Shown: in pieces, positions 6,507 to 8,080 of the stretch
How positions within the stretch are numbered: the stretch's first letter is position 1
Layout: the number at the start of each line of letters is the position of its first letter
Assembly (NCBI GenBank): GCA_035504175.1
Contig: DATJSJ010000063.1
Location: 1-8,080 of the forward strand
DNA from: DATJSJ01 sp035504175
Lineage (GTDB): Bacteria > Pseudomonadota > Alphaproteobacteria > Acetobacterales > Acetobacteraceae
Length of the DNA: 8,080 nt
Direction: 5' to 3'
Notes under the pieces: model-generated
Told to the model about the DNA's origin: nothing
The model's database searches: none
What the model saw: only the letters and a program-made list of their open reading frames with translations
Made by a program: the position numbers and the translations under genes

Positions 6507-7922
6507 ATGTCAGGATCTTCAGCCGTTGGTGCCAATCCATCGCCCCGGTCGTCCGGCGCTCAGCCGCGTCGGAAATATCTCGATGCCTTGATCGCGGAAA
6601 TTCGCATCCTCAGCCGGGCCGTTGCCAATGACCCGACCAAGCGCGTGTCCGACATCAAGCTGACCTGGCAGGACCCGCAGGGAAGGGACGACACCTACAC
6701 CTTCCGGCGCATTGTCAAGGAGGTGGCGGATATTGAGGCCGGCACTTCGGCGCGCGATGACATCGAGGCAATTGGCCTGCTGCAGGCGGTAAAGGACGAG
6801 TTAATCAGCAAAACCCAGCCGGCGACCGGGCTGACGATCGCCTACACGGCTCTGGTGGCAGGGTCGCAGCGGACGCTCGATGCTGAGTCTTCGTACTGGC
6901 TGGCGCAACAGGCCTACGGCAACCTGACGCGCACCGCGAACCGGCACCGACGGTTCATGTACGGGCTCGCCGCATTCGCCCTGTGGCTGGCCATATTCGC
7001 GGCCTGGGAGGCAACGAAGATCTCGCTCGGAAAAAGCCTGCTCGAGGTGCTGGAGCCATTGCGGGCGCAGCAGGCGGTGCTAATCCAGGACAAGTTCCGG
7101 CTGGAGGAGTCGATCGACAAGGCAACGCCACCGGCGCAGGGCCCAGCCGCTGCAGAGGATGTCAGCTTCGCGACCCTGCTGCCGGTCTGCGACCGGTACC
7201 GGCTTGCCCGCGTCCCGACTGACTATCAAAAGGTCGTTGCGGGCATGCATTTGCATTCTAGCCCGGAAATCCGGGAGGTCTGCGGCCGCGATGAGGTACT
7301 CGCCGCAGATTTCCATCGCGCCCATCTCGGTCTGCAACATTTCGGGACCGACTGGCCCGGCCAGGTCGGCGGTCTCTACGGCGCGACTGCAAAGGTCGTG
7401 CGCTGGAGCAAATCTGTCGGATGGATGCTTATCGCTTGGATTCCCGTTCCGCCCTCTGCGACACTGCCCAGTGGTGGCCCATGCGCGAGCGCGGGTGTCG
7501 GGTCCGGCTGCGATGCGTTCGGCGACGTGGAGTTCCAAGTAGCGCCGGTGATCCAGGCAATTTCCAGCTACATTCTGCCCTTCACCTTCGGTGTGATCGG
7601 CTCACTGCTCTACGTGCTTCTGCAGCACTACACCGATCTGCGGACGAATACGCTCAGTCCAAAGGAGTTTCCGGTTTCCGTGCTCCGGGTCATCCTCGGT
7701 GTGGTGGTCGCTGCCTGTGTCAGCCTCTTGATTACCTCCTACGCGGGCCCGAGCGCCCCGGTGCAGCCTGTTCCAACCGGCACGTCGCCACCCCAGGCAC
7801 TGGTCGGTTCACTCACCCTCTCCGCCTCCGGAATCACCTTCCTCGCGGGTTTCGGCGCGGAGGCGGTGTTCCGCTTCCTCCAAACCCTGGTGGAGCGGGT
7901 CTTCCAGATGCAAAAAGCGTAA
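6507..7922 (+). CDS. Uncharacterised multi-domain membrane protein
   Basis: I do not recognise a named family. The 471-residue product starts with about 150 soluble residues without a signal peptide, partly charged and helical (RRKYLDALIAEIRILSRAV, 21-39). A basic stretch (RHRR, 146-149) precedes the first membrane helix (150-168), suggesting that the N-terminus stays in the cytoplasm. A helical, possibly coiled-coil stretch follows (172-205), then a polar region to about 350 with four cysteines (228, 259, 326, 335), probably periplasmic. Residues 298-314 are a doubtful extra helix. Three helices close the protein (354-372, 391-410, 433-458), with YILPFTFGVIGSLLYVLLQ and ITFLAGFGAEAVFRFL. This tail resembles a C-terminal module I recall from other bacterial hypothetical membrane proteins. 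The ATG at 6507 is chosen because GGAG lies 10 nt upstream. An earlier in-frame ATG at 6438 lies in a hairpin and lacks such a site. TTA and CTA codons occur, unlike ccmAB. Confidence 0.8.
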   Translation: MSGSSAVGANPSPRSSGAQPRRKYLDALIAEIRILSRAVANDPTKRVSDIKLTWQDPQGRDDTYTFRRIVKEVADIEAGTSARDDIEAIGLLQAVKDELISKTQPATGLTIAYTALVAGSQRTLDAESSYWLAQQAYGNLTRTANRHRRFMYGLAAFALWLAIFAAWEATKISLGKSLLEVLEPLRAQQAVLIQDKFRLEESIDKATPPAQGPAAAEDVSFATLLPVCDRYRLARVPTDYQKVVAGMHLHSSPEIREVCGRDEVLAADFHRAHLGLQHFGTDWPGQVGGLYGATAKVVRWSKSVGWMLIAWIPVPPSATLPSGGPCASAGVGSGCDAFGDVEFQVAPVIQAISSYILPFTFGVIGSLLYVLLQHYTDLRTNTLSPKEFPVSVLRVILGVVVAACVSLLITSYAGPSAPVQPVPTGTSPPQALVGSLTLSASGITFLAGFGAEAVFRFLQTLVERVFQMQKA

Positions 7923-7982
7923 GCGCGACGCAGAACGAGGCTCGCGGCGGATGCCTTGCTTTCCGGCAGGCAGCGCAACCTT
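7923..7982. other. Short gap between convergent genes with imperfect hairpin
   Basis: Sixty bases separate the stop codons of the convergent genes. TGCCTTGC (7952-7959) and GCAGGCA (7966-7972) can form a seven-pair stem with a one-base bulge. No T-run follows on either strand, so it is at best a weak bidirectional terminator. Confidence 0.25.
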
Positions 7983-8080
7983 CTACCGCTCCGCGGAACT
8001 CGCCTGCTTGCCGCCGGAGCCTTCGCAGATCCGCTTGATGCTTTGCAGCGCCGATTCGAGCCCGTCCTGCATCACCGCAT
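7983..8080 (-). CDS. C-terminal fragment of an unidentified protein, cut by the window edge
   Basis: On the minus strand a frame enters from the right edge and ends in TAG at 7985-7983. The visible 31 residues end in MQDGLESALQSIKRICEG followed by a polar Gly/Ser/Lys tail. The helical stretch with a disordered, charged end looks like a genuine protein terminus. It is too short to name. A second minus-strand frame is also open over this stretch, so the call depends on the better-looking composition and a well-placed stop. It is convergent with the uncharacterised membrane protein gene. Confidence 0.45.
   Translation of the reverse strand, partial: AVMQDGLESALQSIKRICEGSGGKQASSAER

Noticed and set aside
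1..8080. tRNA, rRNA, CRISPR array, insertion sequence or prophage genes
   Set aside because: I saw no regularly spaced repeats, transposase or integrase motifs, or RNA-gene signatures on either strand. Apart from short palindromes there is no direct evidence of a mobile element.

Overview
The window is very GC-rich with strong GC bias at third codon positions. Its best-recognised core is an aconitase gene (acnA) diverging from cytochrome c maturation genes ccmA-ccmB, a neighbourhood familiar from Alphaproteobacteria. The protein sequences and the adjacent FUSC transporter look like those of Rhodospirillales/Acetobacteraceae-type organisms. That family-level placement is inferred from remembered protein style, not from a search.

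Left part, minus strand: a nearly complete FUSC-type inner-membrane protein (GTG start at 2027, running off the left edge) lies 78 bp downstream of acnA (4799 to 2106) and may be co-transcribed with it. A perfect 18-bp palindrome sits just before the FUSC start. AcnA is full length (897 aa), with all three iron-sulfur cysteines and the active-site serine/arginine motif.

Middle: a control region of about 180 bp (4800-4979) separates acnA from ccmA. It holds a candidate acnA promoter, a tandem 8-bp repeat 11 bp apart just downstream of that promoter, and a hairpin in the ccmA leader whose left arm can pair with either of two identical right arms. ccmA (ATPase) and ccmB (permease) follow on the plus strand, coupled by a GTGA overlap. 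They encode parts of the CcmABCD machinery that releases haem-loaded CcmE in the cytochrome c maturation pathway. No ccmC or ccmD follows.

Right part: a 268-bp gap (6239-6506) with an AT-rich patch and two perfect 8-bp-stem hairpins separates ccmB from an uncharacterised 471-aa membrane protein gene (6507-7922). That protein has a soluble N-terminal domain, one membrane segment, a large probably periplasmic region with four cysteines, and a C-terminal three-helix membrane module. The last bases hold the C-terminal end of another minus-strand gene of unknown function.

Most of the window is housekeeping. The least ordinary parts are the uncharacterised membrane protein placed where ccmC might be expected, the hairpin-rich gap before it, and the acnA/ccmA control region.
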